64,000 nt of DNA from Lateolabrax maculatus (lineage: Eukaryota > Chordata > Actinopteri > Acropomatiformes > Lateolabracidae), in contig CM062218.1 of NCBI GenBank assembly GCA_031216445.1, positions 9,409,501-9,473,500 on the forward strand. Direction: 5' to 3'. Shown in pieces: positions 47,070 to 60,449 of the stretch (positions are counted from its first letter, which is position 1; every line of letters begins with the position of its first letter). Position numbers and translations under genes: made by a program. Under the pieces are notes generated by a model. That model searched no databases. It had not been told where the DNA came from and was given only the letters and a program-made list of their open reading frames with translations.

Positions 47070-50000
47070 TTTGAGTGCGTGCATGGCCTTTGTTTGGGTT
47101 ATAATATAATTCACTTTGTGTCCTTTGCTGTTACTATATCACAGTAACACAAATTACTCTTAGCTCCCATAAGTCCATGTTGGTGTCCAAACTTTGTGTG
47201 TCCATGTCATTATGTGTGTGTATGTGTGTGTGTATGTGTGTGGGCAGGACAAAGGGACATTATGCAGGACTCTCACCCTTTTTTCTCTCTGTTTCGTCAT
47301 GGTGCTGTTGGTTAAAATACCCTGAGGGTCTTGCTGTGAAACCTGCAACAACCTCAGAAAAAAAAAAGATGGTTAGAAATAATTCTGATGCACTATTGGG
47401 GAGAAAAAAGGATTTAATTAGGAAGAAGGTTGAACCTGTTTGTGTTTGTAAAACCAAATTCAAAAAAACATTATTAAGATTTAAAACATTGAATCTTGAT
47501 AGGTTGGCTAAAGCAAAAATGTGCCTGCCTTTGAGAACTATAGTAATTGTGTCCCTACCAGATATGCACTGTGAGGTTTCCTTAAGGTCAGCAGAGCCAA
47601 ATACCCAACATTTGGTTTATTGAAATATTTTTATATTATTTTAATATAAGGCTTTGCTCAGAATATCACTTTTAAAATGTATTAAATATTTCCCCTTGTC
47701 AAGATGTTCTGAGAATGTGTTTTATATTCTCAATAAGAGTTAGGTTTAGGGTTAAAATGTTTGATAATCCTAATGGCTATGTATGTTCATATATTTGTTT
47801 TCATCCCAACACATACCATCTCTCAAAGTGTGCCCCAAACCTCTTCTAAATGCATTATTTATTGAACCAGTTGGGTCCACAAAGAACTTTCTTAAACAAG
47901 ATTCCTTAAAGTTCTTTAAAGCACCACCTTTGAGGGTTCTTTAAAGTTATAATCCATTAGATTTTCACAAAATCAAACCCTGTGTTTGATACTATCAAAG
48001 GAACCAGGACACCTTTAATATGAGCCTCACTTTTTACTGTTCAATCTCCTACAGTCGTATCAGAGCCGTTTTAAGCAACTACTAATGAAAACCAATTTCC
48101 TACGGCTGCTGCTTCACATTAAACTAGTGAAACACGGGTTGGCTTTTATGTATTTAACCACAATCATTCATTTAAAATACGTCTATAAAACAAGACATGG
48201 TCATCGCAGGCGACAGGCTGCACACCTCCAACGTCTCAGCAGGTTAACCAACTTCACCGTGTCCTGCCGTTGTGTGGCAACTACTCTCACTGTGTGCTGC
48301 AGGAAATCAGATTTTGGGTGCTCATGCCATTATCGAAAAAGACCAATTATTGATTAAACTCTCATTGGTTGCATTGTAAACAGATATATCAGTTGTTCTT
48401 CTGTTGTATTTCTGATAAAGAAGCTGCTCAAGGAGTGTTGATGGTACCACCCGTAGCCACAAGTGTCGCCAGATCAACCAAGACTCAAATCTTAGGGATT
48501 ACAATTTTAAATAATTTACAGTAAAAAGTGGAGCCAAAAATGGTTCTTCAACAGTATGGCATCAATCCGTTAGCACCTTTTTTTTTCTGTGTGTGACAGA
48601 TCAACCCAGTGAGTTACTGTATACAAGCTGTCAGTCACAACAAAAAAATGATTACACACCACATGAGCCAGACATAAAAACAGTCAATAATGTGAAACAA
48701 ATGTGCAAGGCCAGAGGAAAATGAGACAGCTGAAGAAATAGTGACAGCTCTGACTGAGTCAGCACTGAACAAACACTGGTGACGACCAAAACGTTTGTTT
48801 GCAGCATGAACACACTTTTTTTACTTAGTTTTTAACCAGCAGAGGGTTGTAGCTTAAAACAAAGCAGAACCTGAAGAAATACAAGGTTATAGTTTCTGCT
48901 GCTGAGTGTTAATACAAATCATTTCATTGTTGATCTCCCCTCAGACATAGTAGGTATACATTCAAGTACAGTGTACTGTACAGTAATTGTTTTTAAGGTC
49001 AGTAAATATACAATAAACATGAGAAGCTTCAATTAATCATCAAATGGTCATAAATAAGATGAAGAAATTAAATCATGCACCTTCAACGAGCTAGAAATGA
49101 GTGACAACATTTTTTCCTTTCGTACCCCCAGTTGTATCTGGAAATGCAGATTGTTTCAGTTTCATTTGAAACTTTGCTCGACATTTTCCTTTTGAGACAT
49201 TTTTTCTTTGAAGATACATTCTTGTTTTACAAATGTCAATTTTCAGTGCTTCAAAAACACATTTGAAGTTCTATTAACCTTAATTGTATTGAAGTGGCAG
49301 AAGACATCTCAGTGGAGAATATCTTAGACTATAGTAAATAAAAGCAAAAGTATTGCTGTTATTTGGGTGAACTGACCTTTTAATACAGGCAATACTATAT
49401 TATGCTCCTTTAAATTTGTTTTTGTTGTTTGTCTGACTTGGAGTAATTTTAATGTTGATAACTTGGATATTTAATTTATTGGTTTGGCCACTTGGACCAT
49501 CTTCGCTCTCTTGTCAATATATTACATGTCTTCCCTTTCATAATCTTACATTACACTATAGTTTTGGTTTAATTTGTCCAGGTTTTGAGATATCTGTCTC
49601 TGAGACTTCTGCCTTCACCTCAAAACAAAGGAGGTGAATTGAATTCAATTTGTTGTTTCACAGCTATGAAAAATTACATTTAAATAGTCAACAGCAAAAT
49701 TTTTCATGTTTTCATGAACAGTGTCCTTGTTACTCTGGATAATCCACAGAACAAGCTGTGAAAAGAAAATGTTACGTCATAAACATCTAACCTTGGCAAA
49801 TTAATTTTTGTTGGCGATGCGACAGGAGGGCACCAACATCTCAGTGATTAAAGTCTAAAATTGTCAAGAAAGTAGAGAGAAACTTTCCAGCCGTCACCTC
49901 ATGACATCTGTCTTTATCACATTCTGTTGTCTTTCACTTACTTGTGTTCTCCTTCTCTTTCTTCTCCCCCTCTTTACCCTCTCTGTCTCCTCATCTCACC

Positions 50001-51785
50001 CCATCTCTCTTTCCCTTTTCTGTTCCTCACCTCCCTTTTTCCCCTCCCTCTCCCTGTCTTCCTCCCCCCTCAGGCCAGACTGCAGCTATCAGATTTCGCT
50101 CTGCTTGGTTCTTTTCAATTAGACTTGCTCACTTCCCCCAGCCCTCTGTGTGTGCATGTGTGTGTATATGAATCTGCGTGTGTTTCTGTGTTCGTTGTGT
50201 ATGTAGCTGTGTGTGACACCTCAGGAAAAGGCACCATGGTGAATTCTATTAAGAAGCCGCTCATTTTCCAACACTCGAAACGCAGCAAGTGTCCGCCCAC
50301 TCTTCTTTTCTTCTCTTCTCTGACTCACTCTATTAGGGAAGATGAGAGCATCAGTGGTGACAGCTGATTACATTATAGGTGATATCATCACATGTGCACA
50401 TAGGGACACATACCATCTTTCTTTCCCTTTTAAAAACTTTTGACTACAAATGACTACAAATAACTAACTAATTTGTCTTTTTCCCACAAGCCTTCATAGT
50501 TAATGTGACACAGTATACAGCCAGTAAAAAGTTTTTGTAATGCAGAAGTTATAAATGTGTGGACTGGGATGAAGTGGAGAACAATTGGAAAACTTCTGTT
50601 CCTTATAATTTCATTAAATTTTATTTGCATTCCTTTATCATTTAATTTTTTCGTTTGTTTTTACAATAATCTTCATTGAGTATTGCAAGTCAACATTTTT
50701 CAGTACTTTTTTATTTAATATATGCAGAAGAAACTTTTACTGTATTCTGTAGCAACAAGATATTATGAGATATTATGATAGTAATACAGACTTGACACGT
50801 GTTGTAAAAATATTAGCTAGATACCTTACTTACTGTAAACCATGGCCAGTTTTGGAAAGAATGCTGCAAAGTTAGCAGAACAATTTGCCATTGAAAATGA
50901 CGGCTGTCGTAATTATGACGGGAGCAAAGGTCAGGTGACGTTGTTATAGAGCGACAAAATCTGTATAGAGAGGTCAGGTTGGAGACTTTAACACGAGAGA
51001 TAGCTGTCCATTTCCTTTTTCCAACCAACAGTCAACGTTGTTTTTTAAAGCATGACAACAAAGGTCCCCTAACCTTATCTAAGTATAATTTAAACTCAAA
51101 CCACGATGTTTCCCTAACTTTAACAGAGTCTGTGTGTCTTTCTAGAGGGCATTAACAAATTATGTATTTTGTCGTTTAATTTGGGGGTCAAATCGCTTAA
51201 TGTGGTAAATTAAACTATAGATATCCTCACCTCGGTTTCATGCTGTTGTACGAGTTTGTGGCGTGGATTTAAATGCAGTATTCAACATATATGTATATAT
51301 ACATATATAGAGCAGAGCATTAGCAAAGACGTCTCCAAGACTTAACAACAAGGTACGAAAACTGCACATGGTACCTGTGCACTGAGATACAGTATCTCAT
51401 GCATGTACGTCTGTGAGCACAACAAACTTTTCACTCTCGACTATGTCTGAGGCATTTAGGCAGTTACAGCCAGTCCTGCAGCCCAACAATAATGAGGTGC
51501 AGGTGGAGGAAACTCATATATCTCCAGTCTGTGTTTCCTGGTGAGCCATCCATCATCGCCATGAGTAAGATGGCTGCCCCCTGTGCACCATGGGACAGGT
51601 AAAGAAGTCAAACTTGGAGGTCAGCGTCTTCTCACACACTCATCCTTTACGTACAGCTAACAAGCGGTCCTACATACTGAGCTTTTTGGTGTATTTGCTT
51701 GCATCATTTTAAATCTTTGGAGCAACACAATATCACTGTTGATGATGTTCAGACTGTTTGACACCAGAGCCAATTTATTACAAGA
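47070..51785. other. Gene-free stretch
   Basis: Short GT/TG interruptions near 47214-47240, a pyrimidine-rich block at 49960-50070, and an (AT)-rich palindrome ATATATGTATATATACATATAT at about 51288-51309 (stated as a landmark). No gene, RNA or recognised transposon is supported. A weak exon-like segment at 51528-51598 is treated under findings. Confidence 0.4.
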
Positions 51786-51788
51786 TAC

Positions 51789-51789
<1 letters not shown>

Positions 51790-51820
<31 letters not shown>
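51790..51820. repeat. (GT)n microsatellite
   Basis: About 15 TG units, with a further GT patch at 51964-51978 and CA patches at 52050-52062. Confidence 0.95.
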
Positions 51821-51821
<1 letters not shown>

Positions 51822-52298
51822 ATGTGCCAGTGTGTGCGTGTAGTCTATAAGACAGCCTGGGGGTTAATTAGAGAATAGTAAACAGAACACATGTGGCAGC
51901 TTAATATCCATTCTGCCTTACAGCTTATTTCACACCCCACCCGCTCTGTTGCTCGCTCCCTGTTGTGTGTGTGTGTGTTTATCTGTATGGTTGGGGTCAT
52001 GGGCGTTACCCCACCACCTATCCCAGAGGCTCTACCCCCTCCTCTACACCCACCCACACACACTCACACGCAGCCGTGCTGGTGCTGGTGCAGGTGTGTG
52101 TGTGGTTTGGAGGTAATTTAAACCAGATGAGGTAGTGTGTTTCAGCCTGTGGCCCTGTCACTTCATCAGCATCGAAGAGATGGAGGGACGGAGGAATGAG
52201 GAGATGGATGGGTGGGTGGAGGAGAAGAAAGGGGGGAAAGCATTGCCTCACAAAAATGGGCAAGACAAGAAGACAAAAGATTAGTGAATCAACCTACA

Positions 52299-52345
<47 letters not shown>

Positions 52346-52369
52346 GTATGTATCTATCTATCTATCTAT
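52299..52369. repeat. (TATC)n tetranucleotide microsatellite
   Basis: About 17 TATC units, interrupted once by TATGTATG. It is the only long tetranucleotide repeat in the window. Confidence 0.95.
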
Positions 52370-52374
52370 TGAAA

Positions 52375-53705
52375 AATAAAGGTCGATTTCACCATTAATT
52401 TCAACATTGCCTTGCTGCTCTGACCCTGCAATGTTAGTTTCGTTTGTTTTTACTTCAGGGCAACAACATATAAGCACTAATGAAAAAAGAGAAGAAGAAG
52501 TCATCAAACCTATATTAGTTTTGTTGCTGCTTTTACCGTCTGTAAACCGAACAAAATAGAGACAAGTAGCTGAATGTCCTTTATACTGTACTTTTTTATT
52601 TTTTGAGGGAAAAAGCTGCTTCAGCAAACATTTAAAATATGTACACATGGATCATATCCCCAGCTCCATAAGATTTCAACATCATCTTGGTATGAAAAGT
52701 TATGGAGACTTAAAAGCTAAACCTGGTGTTATTTACAGTATATGTCTTTATGCCAATATATCCCATGAAAAGACTGTTATATAGAGGCGTAAATCAATCT
52801 TAAACCCCTCTTAGAAACAGTTAGGTAGAACGCTTTGACTCGCATTCAAATATTAACTTGTTCTATTGTGAATACCTCGCTACTGAGAAGGGCGGAGATC
52901 AGATCATCAGGGTTATAAGAATCTTCCATATACAGTCAAGTTTACAATTTCCATCTACCACTGAGCATCTCTTGCAGTAAAAGGAACATTTGGAAATATC
53001 CAACCTGTATTTCTCCGTTCTTGTAGGTAAAACAGACATTTGCTCCACTCTAAGCTTAGCTCAGTCCACTAGAAACACAAGTTATCTTACTACTGTAAGT
53101 CTAAAATAATCAGAATCATCAGATAAATCAATTCACAGTCATTTAACTCAACTCTGTAATTTTGGCTCTCGAAGACTAAAACCAATAATGTGTTTGTCCG
53201 TCCCGCAACACTTCCTGACTATCCCACTGTTTCTATGGCACTTTGCCCCACGTCCATTCATTCCTACTGATGACGCAATTCATTTTGAATGATTGAATAA
53301 TGTTTGAATTTAAAATTTCACCAGTCTAATTCTTTAATAGCTGCATATAGATTAAAAGTTTGGTCATGGTTAAGTGAAAGACTTCCCCGGCAACAGAAAA
53401 AGCCCTTATGAGTGAATTGGGAGTCCTTTTTGTCAGCACCGAAGGCAATCATATTCACTCATCCATCACACACTTACTCTCCGCTGCGTCTGCTCATTGT
53501 CAAACTACTGTCTGTTTATGATGCCTCTTATTTCCTAATTATAACCACAAATTTCATAGGAGGTCTGGTTCTAGCATTTAAGGCATTTATGCTTGACGAC
53601 AGGGTGCTTTTTCCCCCCGAGCGTCGTTGTCTGAACTTCAGCAGTTCTTCCAGCGTGAACCAGCGACCGAGCAACAAAAGACCAATCTGTTAGACCAATA
53701 AATGA
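52375..53705. other. Gene-free stretch
   Basis: No recognisable coding, RNA or transposon signal. The + strand frame at 53412-53693 resembles no family I know. Confidence 0.4.
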
Positions 53706-53713
53706 GCAGTCAG

Positions 53714-53717
53714 GTGT

Positions 53718-53757
<40 letters not shown>

Positions 53758-53863
53758 GTCTTCGAGCAGTAAATGAACACTCTCTCTATCTCTCATCCAT
53801 CAAAGGCTTGACACCAGGAGCAGCTGTGAGAGCGCATACACACACACACATACACACAAACAC

Positions 53864-53895
<32 letters not shown>

Positions 53896-53896
53896 G
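53714..53896. repeat. GT and CA microsatellites in opposite phase
   Basis: GT tract at 53714-53757 and CA tracts at 53838-53896, about 80 bases apart, so the transcript of either strand could fold into an imperfect GT:CA hairpin. Another CA tract lies at 54112-54134. Confidence 0.9.
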
Positions 53897-54139
53897 CCCT
53901 CTCTACTACTTTAGCAATTTGGGATAATTAGCCTACTATACAATGTCCGCCTGTGGTCCCCAGGGGTCCTGTGGGCTGAGTGTGTGTATGTGTGTGTGTT
54001 TCTGTGGGTGTCTGGTAAGGATCAGCTGTGTTAAGCGTCCCGTGACATCTAAACTACTAATTCATTGCTACATTAACGGCATTGATTAACATACGGCTAT
54101 AGACACACTGACACACACACACACACACACACACATCTG

Positions 54140-55300
54140 GGGAACCCCTTGTGATGCCTTCAGCTGTTTTTCTGACAGCCTGCAACTGGGTTTTGTGGGT
54201 CGGTCTGAACATAACAGACACAACCTGCGCATAAACACACACACGTGATAAGAGGATTTTATCATCAACTTTGGTTATAAAATAATATTTCTACTTTTAA
54301 ATGTAATGTGCCAATCCCCGAGTGGAAACGCAGGAAATTCCAAAAAATGTGAATAAACGATGATGCATTCTATAAACGTCCAATGTGGCTCCCTCCCCAC
54401 TGAAGAGACAAAAAACACTAAAACATCAGATCTGTGTGGAACAATAAGGAGACTGTGACCTCCCTCATATTAATACATGACAAACACAGAAATGTCGTAG
54501 TTCCATTGAGTTTTCTAAACTGTTTGGTATTCTTGCTTAAACGGGAGGAGAAAGTTATGGCCGCTACAGTTTTACAGTCGAGAAGAATGGTGGAAAACTT
54601 TAAATTTCTGCATCATTCCAGGAGTTATGTAACTCTACTTTCTGATTCCTTCCATGGTTTGAGTGAAAAATCTCAAGCATGGAAGAATATATATAATGAG
54701 GATACCAATTAGAGGTATTCAGAGGTAGCTCATAGCAGTAGTTTTCTAATAATGCCGCTGTCCTAAATTCTGTCCGTACATAGCTGTAAAGCCTGTTAAT
54801 TTCTTGAATACTAACTTTCATATGCCTGCATATTACTTTTTGCACAGTATATACTTAACAGTGTTTATATAGTGTAACATAGAAATGGGATACACTGTAA
54901 CAGTAAAACAGGTCAGCTCAGTGATCCAGCCTGTTCCTGCCCTCATATTCAAGTTTAAAACGATGATAAAATACGAGATTTAACAGGTTATTGTACAGTA
55001 GACGAGAAGTGAAGTTTAGGGGCACTTCGTCCCAAATGAAAACACTTTAGTGTCCTGAAAACAGAAGGATCTTTTGTTTGTGTGTATCTGTGTAGTTGTT
55101 GTGGCTGCAGACAAGCAGCCAATTTTGATTGGAGAGCTCAGGAGAGCAAAAAACATCTGTGTGAGTTTCGTCTGAGAGGCAGTGACCAAGGGACAGACAC
55201 ACAGAGAGACGTTTTGTGTGTAAGACGGGAAGATAATGAACTGTCTGTCTCACTGCTGCTATTGAGCCTCAGTGTCCTACTGTGACAAGAGCCAGGTGCT
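54140..55300. other. Gene-free stretch
   Basis: Nothing supportable seen on either strand. Confidence 0.4.
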
Positions 55301-55305
55301 GGTGG

Positions 55306-55493
55306 GGGAGAGAGAGAGAGAGAGGGAGAGAGAGAGAGAGAGAGAAATCAAGCAGCAAATCAATAACATCTTGATTGGAGATGATTACACTCTTCATTCC
55401 CTCTCTTCCTGTGTATATGTCTAAGTGTGCGCGTGTTATTTTTTTTGTCATCATGATCTCCTCTCGTCTGCTCCTTCCTCACAATCTGTCCAA

Positions 55494-55529
<36 letters not shown>

Positions 55530-55573
55530 ACACACCCACAGACACACACACACACACACAGACACACACACAC
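55306..55573. repeat. (GA)n and (CA)n microsatellites
   Basis: GA-rich tract 55309-55345 (GAGAG with single GG interruptions) and CA tracts 55496-55573 interrupted by G and CCC. Confidence 0.95.
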
Positions 55574-55599
55574 TAGACTCCAACTCATATTGATACAGA

Positions 55600-58145
55600 A
55601 ACTCTCTTTTCAATTTTTTTAATTTTCTAATTGGAAACTGGCCTAATTCCGCTTGACATCCATTGCTTGTTGTGCTTCTGTGGCCTTTTATGGGGTTTAC
55701 GGATTCAGTTTAATTATTGTTTATCTCTTTTAGGATCATTTTGAATGCTGTTTAAGGGCCCAACTGTTCATTATACCATAGAGTAAAATTGGTTAAATTA
55801 TGGATTTGAATATTTGTAGCCAGGTTCAGGTTGGTATAGTTAAAAGGTAAGGTCCTCCTTTGTTTCTGAGCTCATCCACAACCAAATTGCCCTGAGATTT
55901 AATTTGCAGACCTAAAAATGTTTGATTTGTTGATTTGCCTTGAAAATGCTGAAATAGTGGTCTGCAGCAACAAGGTCTTCTCCAGAACAATAGTCTTTTC
56001 ACGACTGATTTCAAGGGACGAATTCAGTGTTTTCAAAAAGATGTTAAATGCAGATTTTCCCGGTTTTGTCTATTTCACGAGTGGCCTTTTACTTAGGATT
56101 TGTCCACAGCATCTGGAAAGCGAAAGCAACTATGTTTTACACCTTTCTGTGTTGGGGGATGTTTTTCTCCACATTGTTTTAATTATTAACATTTCCCCAT
56201 AATACCATTTTCAATCACTTTTTTTTGTAAAAGGACATGAATGCTGGACAGAGTCAAGAGCTTTTTTGAAATGTAAAAAACGCTGTAGTTTGGTGGATCT
56301 GTCCCTTCATTGCTTTCTGACCTCATTGCTCTGTCAGCTTATTGAGGTAAAGAGAAATTCAGAGGCCCATTGTTGCTTTCATTGACCCCGCCATAAAACA
56401 ACTATTTGCATTTCCTTCTTTTCTCTTCTTCCCTTCTCCTCTGTCGGTTTTTACTGCAGCCCCATCTCTCTGCCTCTGCTTATCTTTGATCTATTTCTTT
56501 CTCTTTGACTCGCCCCGTCTCTCTCTCTCCGAGACAAGCTTAGACAGAGAGAAAAACATCAGACAGTGATGGAGGTAAAGATGGAGCAAGGGAGGTAAAC
56601 AGACAGACAGACAGACAGCGCTCCATGTCTGTGATCTCTGTGTGAAGCTGATCCCTGCTTGGCCCAATTCTTTACCTTCCTACATCTCTACACCTCTCCG
56701 TCCATTTCGTCTCTGTTTATTTGTTCATTCCGTCATACATCCTGCTATAGGCTGATTAATGTTCGAACTGCCAACTGCAACTTAAAGACTTAAGTTTTGT
56801 GCTTAAATTTAGGGTATGACCCCCATTGCAGTTTTTTTGCTGGATTTTCTCCACCTTTCTTTTCTTTGTCATCTTTTTCATCCCCCCCGCTGTAGTGATC
56901 CTTCTGCTGACATTTGCTTCTGCAGCCCACAATTACTGTCACATTTGGCAAATATTAAATAGAGAATTAGACTTCTTTTTTGTTCCATCTCATTATGTTA
57001 AGGAACAAATATCCATAGTATAAATCATAGAGGTGAGGTTTTTTGGTTTTTACTATAAGCCCTTTAGGATTTCTTATCTCTGTTGCACAATCCCTACCAT
57101 GTATGGATTAGGTATTTGTTCCATTCCAGCAGTCTTGATATTTTTCTTTATTTTCAAGCAGTGCAGTGTTTCCATTCAACAGTTTGACCCTAAGTTGCCC
57201 TGTGCAAAACTTTTGGCTGCTGTGTGGCTCCACTTAATGTCCATTCTTAAAATACAGCACAGTGTTGCAAACGAGCAAACTGTGGAGCAGCAACAACCAG
57301 TTGCCTCAATTACGATACCCGCACTCACAGCGTGTGTGAGTGAGGCAACCAGAGTTGTTATCAGTTTAAAAATTGGTCATTTGCCCCCATTTCAGTGACA
57401 TTTTGGAGGTGAACTATGTCTCTAAAATGGTGCTATCGAGAGGGAAAGAAGCAGGAAAAACCTTTTTAAAAACTCTTCAAGACACTACAATTACTTTAGC
57501 AATGGAAAAACATAAAACTTAACAAGTTACATGTTTATTGTAATTGTACAACCAGGTGATTCAGTCATTCTTAGAGAAAATGTTGAGAAAAATGCTGAAC
57601 TACTTTCATGATTTACTGTATGCTAACTATATGTGAAGAATAAATGCTAGTACTAGAGCTGGCTTTGCTCAAGGGCACCTCAACAGTAGTAACTATGGGA
57701 GGGGGAAATGTTGGCAGTCTATGATTCAGTCAGATAATTCAATTATCTAAATGTTAAATTTTATAGGAACAAGTGCATAGCATGGTCCAGTGCCACATAC
57801 AACAGCATTTATTGCACAAATTAATTTGTATGGACCATCCCTAGATGGGTCTTTATACGAATACACAAAAGTCAACAGTTAAACATATATATATATATAT
57901 ATAAAACAATGCAAAACACAATGTTCCATTAAAAAAATTTTTATCATTTATGAAAACACCACTGATCCTTCTTTCAAACCTGTTTGAATTGAATTAAAAA
58001 TGATCCCTTTTATGATCAATTTTGGGGTCTGTGGATAACAAGTTCCACATACTGACGTCCCGAGTCACTGATTCAGAAACCAGAAAAGGTTTCACCAGGT
58101 CACTGAACACCTTCGAAGTCTAGTTTTTCAGGCCTTTTTGATCTG
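55600..58145. other. Gene-free stretch, possibly with very old LINE remnants on the - strand
   Basis: The - strand around 56280-56225 reads FKKALDSVQHSCPFTKK, faintly like the first catalytic motif of L1-type reverse transcriptases, but the flanks give no second motif. (GACA)4 occurs at 56600-56617, an (AT)n run at 57884-57902. Nothing else is supported. Confidence 0.3.
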
Positions 58146-58184
58146 ATATTAGCATATTTAAACCTACAATAACAGGCCACTTGG

Positions 58185-58645
58185 GGGTGGCAGAAACAAG
58201 TTCTGAACAAAACACTGACATATCATCACCTTTTAAAGTTGATATGGTGAACTTGTTAGCAAACAGTTGCTTATTTGGAAGTCCAGCAGTTACGGGGCGG
58301 AGTGTTTCTGTCCAGCTGATGAATTTAAGTCCAACACTAATTCTGTTTTTTCTCTGTTTTTGGTCTCTACCAACTCCTGAGGGAAATATCTGGCTCTTCA
58401 GCTGCTAAATGCTCCACTGTTCACTAGCTACTCACTAACAGTGTCTATCTGCTGTTTAGTGTTGAACAGATAATGGACTGTGGGTTTTTAGACTTTTTCC
58501 CACTGAAAACAGCTGTGAGAGTGAACTAAAACCATAATGCTGCAGATCAGACAGCTAAACAATGAGCTGAAAGTTGTTATAAAGCTCCATAAAGACGAGC
58601 AGAGCTGCGGACTCGGGTGATAATTCTCTGTAGGATCATCATAAC
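58185..58645 (+). repeat. Copy A of a two-copy interspersed repeat
   Basis: The stretch holds phrases I recognise as recurrent in teleost genomes (TTGATATGGTGAACTTGTTA; GGGGCGGAGTGTTTCTGTCC; CTGCGGACTCGGGTGATAAT). Its last about 150 bases match, in reverse complement, the copy at 31840-32030. Copy A extends about 300 bases further on its left side, so copy B is truncated. No ORF is preserved; probably a non-autonomous transposon. Confidence 0.7.
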
Positions 58646-58990
58646 CCCCTTCCCCATTGTCATTTAATTAATTGTTATTATAAGAATATCAAGTTTAGTT
58701 TCTTACTGTAAAAACATGGCAGTCTATCTTACTGGTTCCATCCCATTAGATGACAATATTAAGCTCAGAATCTGCTACTTTAAAACCAAAATTGCCAGTT
58801 TCTCTTTGCTGCTCTTTTTCTGCTGTTTTTGGGTTTATTATTGTTTGTTAGTCAGTATCTCGCAATACTCTGCGGGGTTTCATAAACTGCTGGTCAGTAC
58901 TAGACACAAATAAAAAGAGAAAACGTCTTGTCTCCCATCTTCAAAGCCTCAAATTTTATTTTTGTGGACCAAATTCATCCACTGATATGT

Positions 58991-58993
<3 letters not shown>

Positions 58994-59032
<39 letters not shown>

Positions 59033-59053
59033 TGTGTGTGTGTTTGTGTGTAT
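58994..59053. repeat. (GT)n microsatellite
   Basis: About 28 GT units with two TTT interruptions. A run of about 10 G follows at 59145-59154. Confidence 0.95.
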
Positions 59054-60331
59054 GTGAAGTGAAATATCAGCACAAACACCTTCCTGCCCGCATCACGCCT
59101 CCCTCCTCCACCTCTGTGTTTGACCTTGTTGCTGCAGAGCCTGAGGGGGGGGGGGATGGGGAGAGTAAGAGAGTGATTGGGGTTGGCGGTCAAATCTCCT
59201 TCTGTTAACGAGCTGTCATCTGCAGACTGGAGTTCCCACACATCCAAACAGACCTCGAGTTCATGAGCCGCTGACCTGCTATTCACACTGACCCATTATG
59301 ATGTGTTTATTCATAAAGAATTCTGTGAAGTCTCATCAAGGGTTTGAACATTAAAGTTCTCCATCAAAATATTCAGGTTCCGCTGTTGCCTCCGGACCTC
59401 TTTATGTTAGTTCACTGTCCCACGCACACACCACTCACACACTCGCACGCATACACACACACACACACTCACAGCTGTGCTTAGGGTCACAATTTTGACC
59501 TTTTGACCTTCATGGTCAGAGGTCTCGGCCAATCAAGAGTCTAAATGTGAACAGAAGGGGCAATGGACTCCCTTGACTGTTCATTACTGCTCTCTCTCTT
59601 GCTCTTTTTCTGCTTGTGTGTGTGTGTGTCAGCAGGTTAAGAGCCTTTCCATGGGCACCATAGAGGCAGAGTGAATAGACTCTAATGACTGATTTTATCC
59701 TTTCACCCCCCCCTCTCTGTGTGTCTTTCTCTCAGCGTCAAAACTGAAATCAGAGTCAGAGTCATGAGTTGCAGGACATGATTCAAACACACACAGTCGA
59801 CTCAATCTGATCTTAATGTCTCGGGTTGCAAAACAGATATGATCCAGGAAATGCTTCCGAAGAATACGCTTTTTTTAAATGCTTGTTTTATAAAAATGCC
59901 CTGTAAATACGTTATTTTAAATGAATCTTTTCTGTGTTTTCTTATCAAATGACTGCAAAAGACAGTGTGGGGTTGGATGAGATCTTCTGCTTGATGAAGC
60001 ATGTTTTCATTAGATTTTGCAGCAGAATGGTGTAAATTGTGGCTGCTGTTGGATGGAGGTGTTTCGTACAGTAGTGTCTCTCTCAGCTCCTACGTGACTG
60101 CACATCAAGAGGCCAGTGTATCATCAGCTGTTTGTTACACTAGTTACTGTTCTACCGAGTTGTCATTCTTTCCTGGTAATGATCTTCGGCTTTTATTTTC
60201 CGAGCTGAGGTCTATTAGTTCTCTATTTAAAACCCCAATGGGGGAGGAGACCTCTGTGTGTGCAGCTATCAGCAGGGAGCACATCGGAGACTCTGCAGGT
60301 CTGACGGTCGCTGATAAGAGCTGCATGATTA

Positions 60332-60335
60332 ACAC

Positions 60336-60376
<41 letters not shown>
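60332..60376. repeat. (CA)n microsatellite
   Basis: About 22 CA units with one CG substitution near the start. The 144-residue + strand frame across it is not recognisable as a gene. Confidence 0.95.
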
Positions 60377-60378
<2 letters not shown>

Positions 60379-60449
60379 CAGAGAGGGGCTGGTGGTGGTA
60401 GTCTATTGTTGGGGGAACAACAGACGTCTGGGTGAGCGCTGATAATCAA

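Noticed and set aside
55826..56280. L1-type LINE on the - strand
   Set aside because: A single short resemblance to reverse-transcriptase motif A (FKKALDSVQH) without the expected following motifs; too weak to list as a mobile element.
57033..57398. 121-residue + strand frame
   Set aside because: No recognisable motif, no splice sites or conserved features; likely chance or very old repeat.
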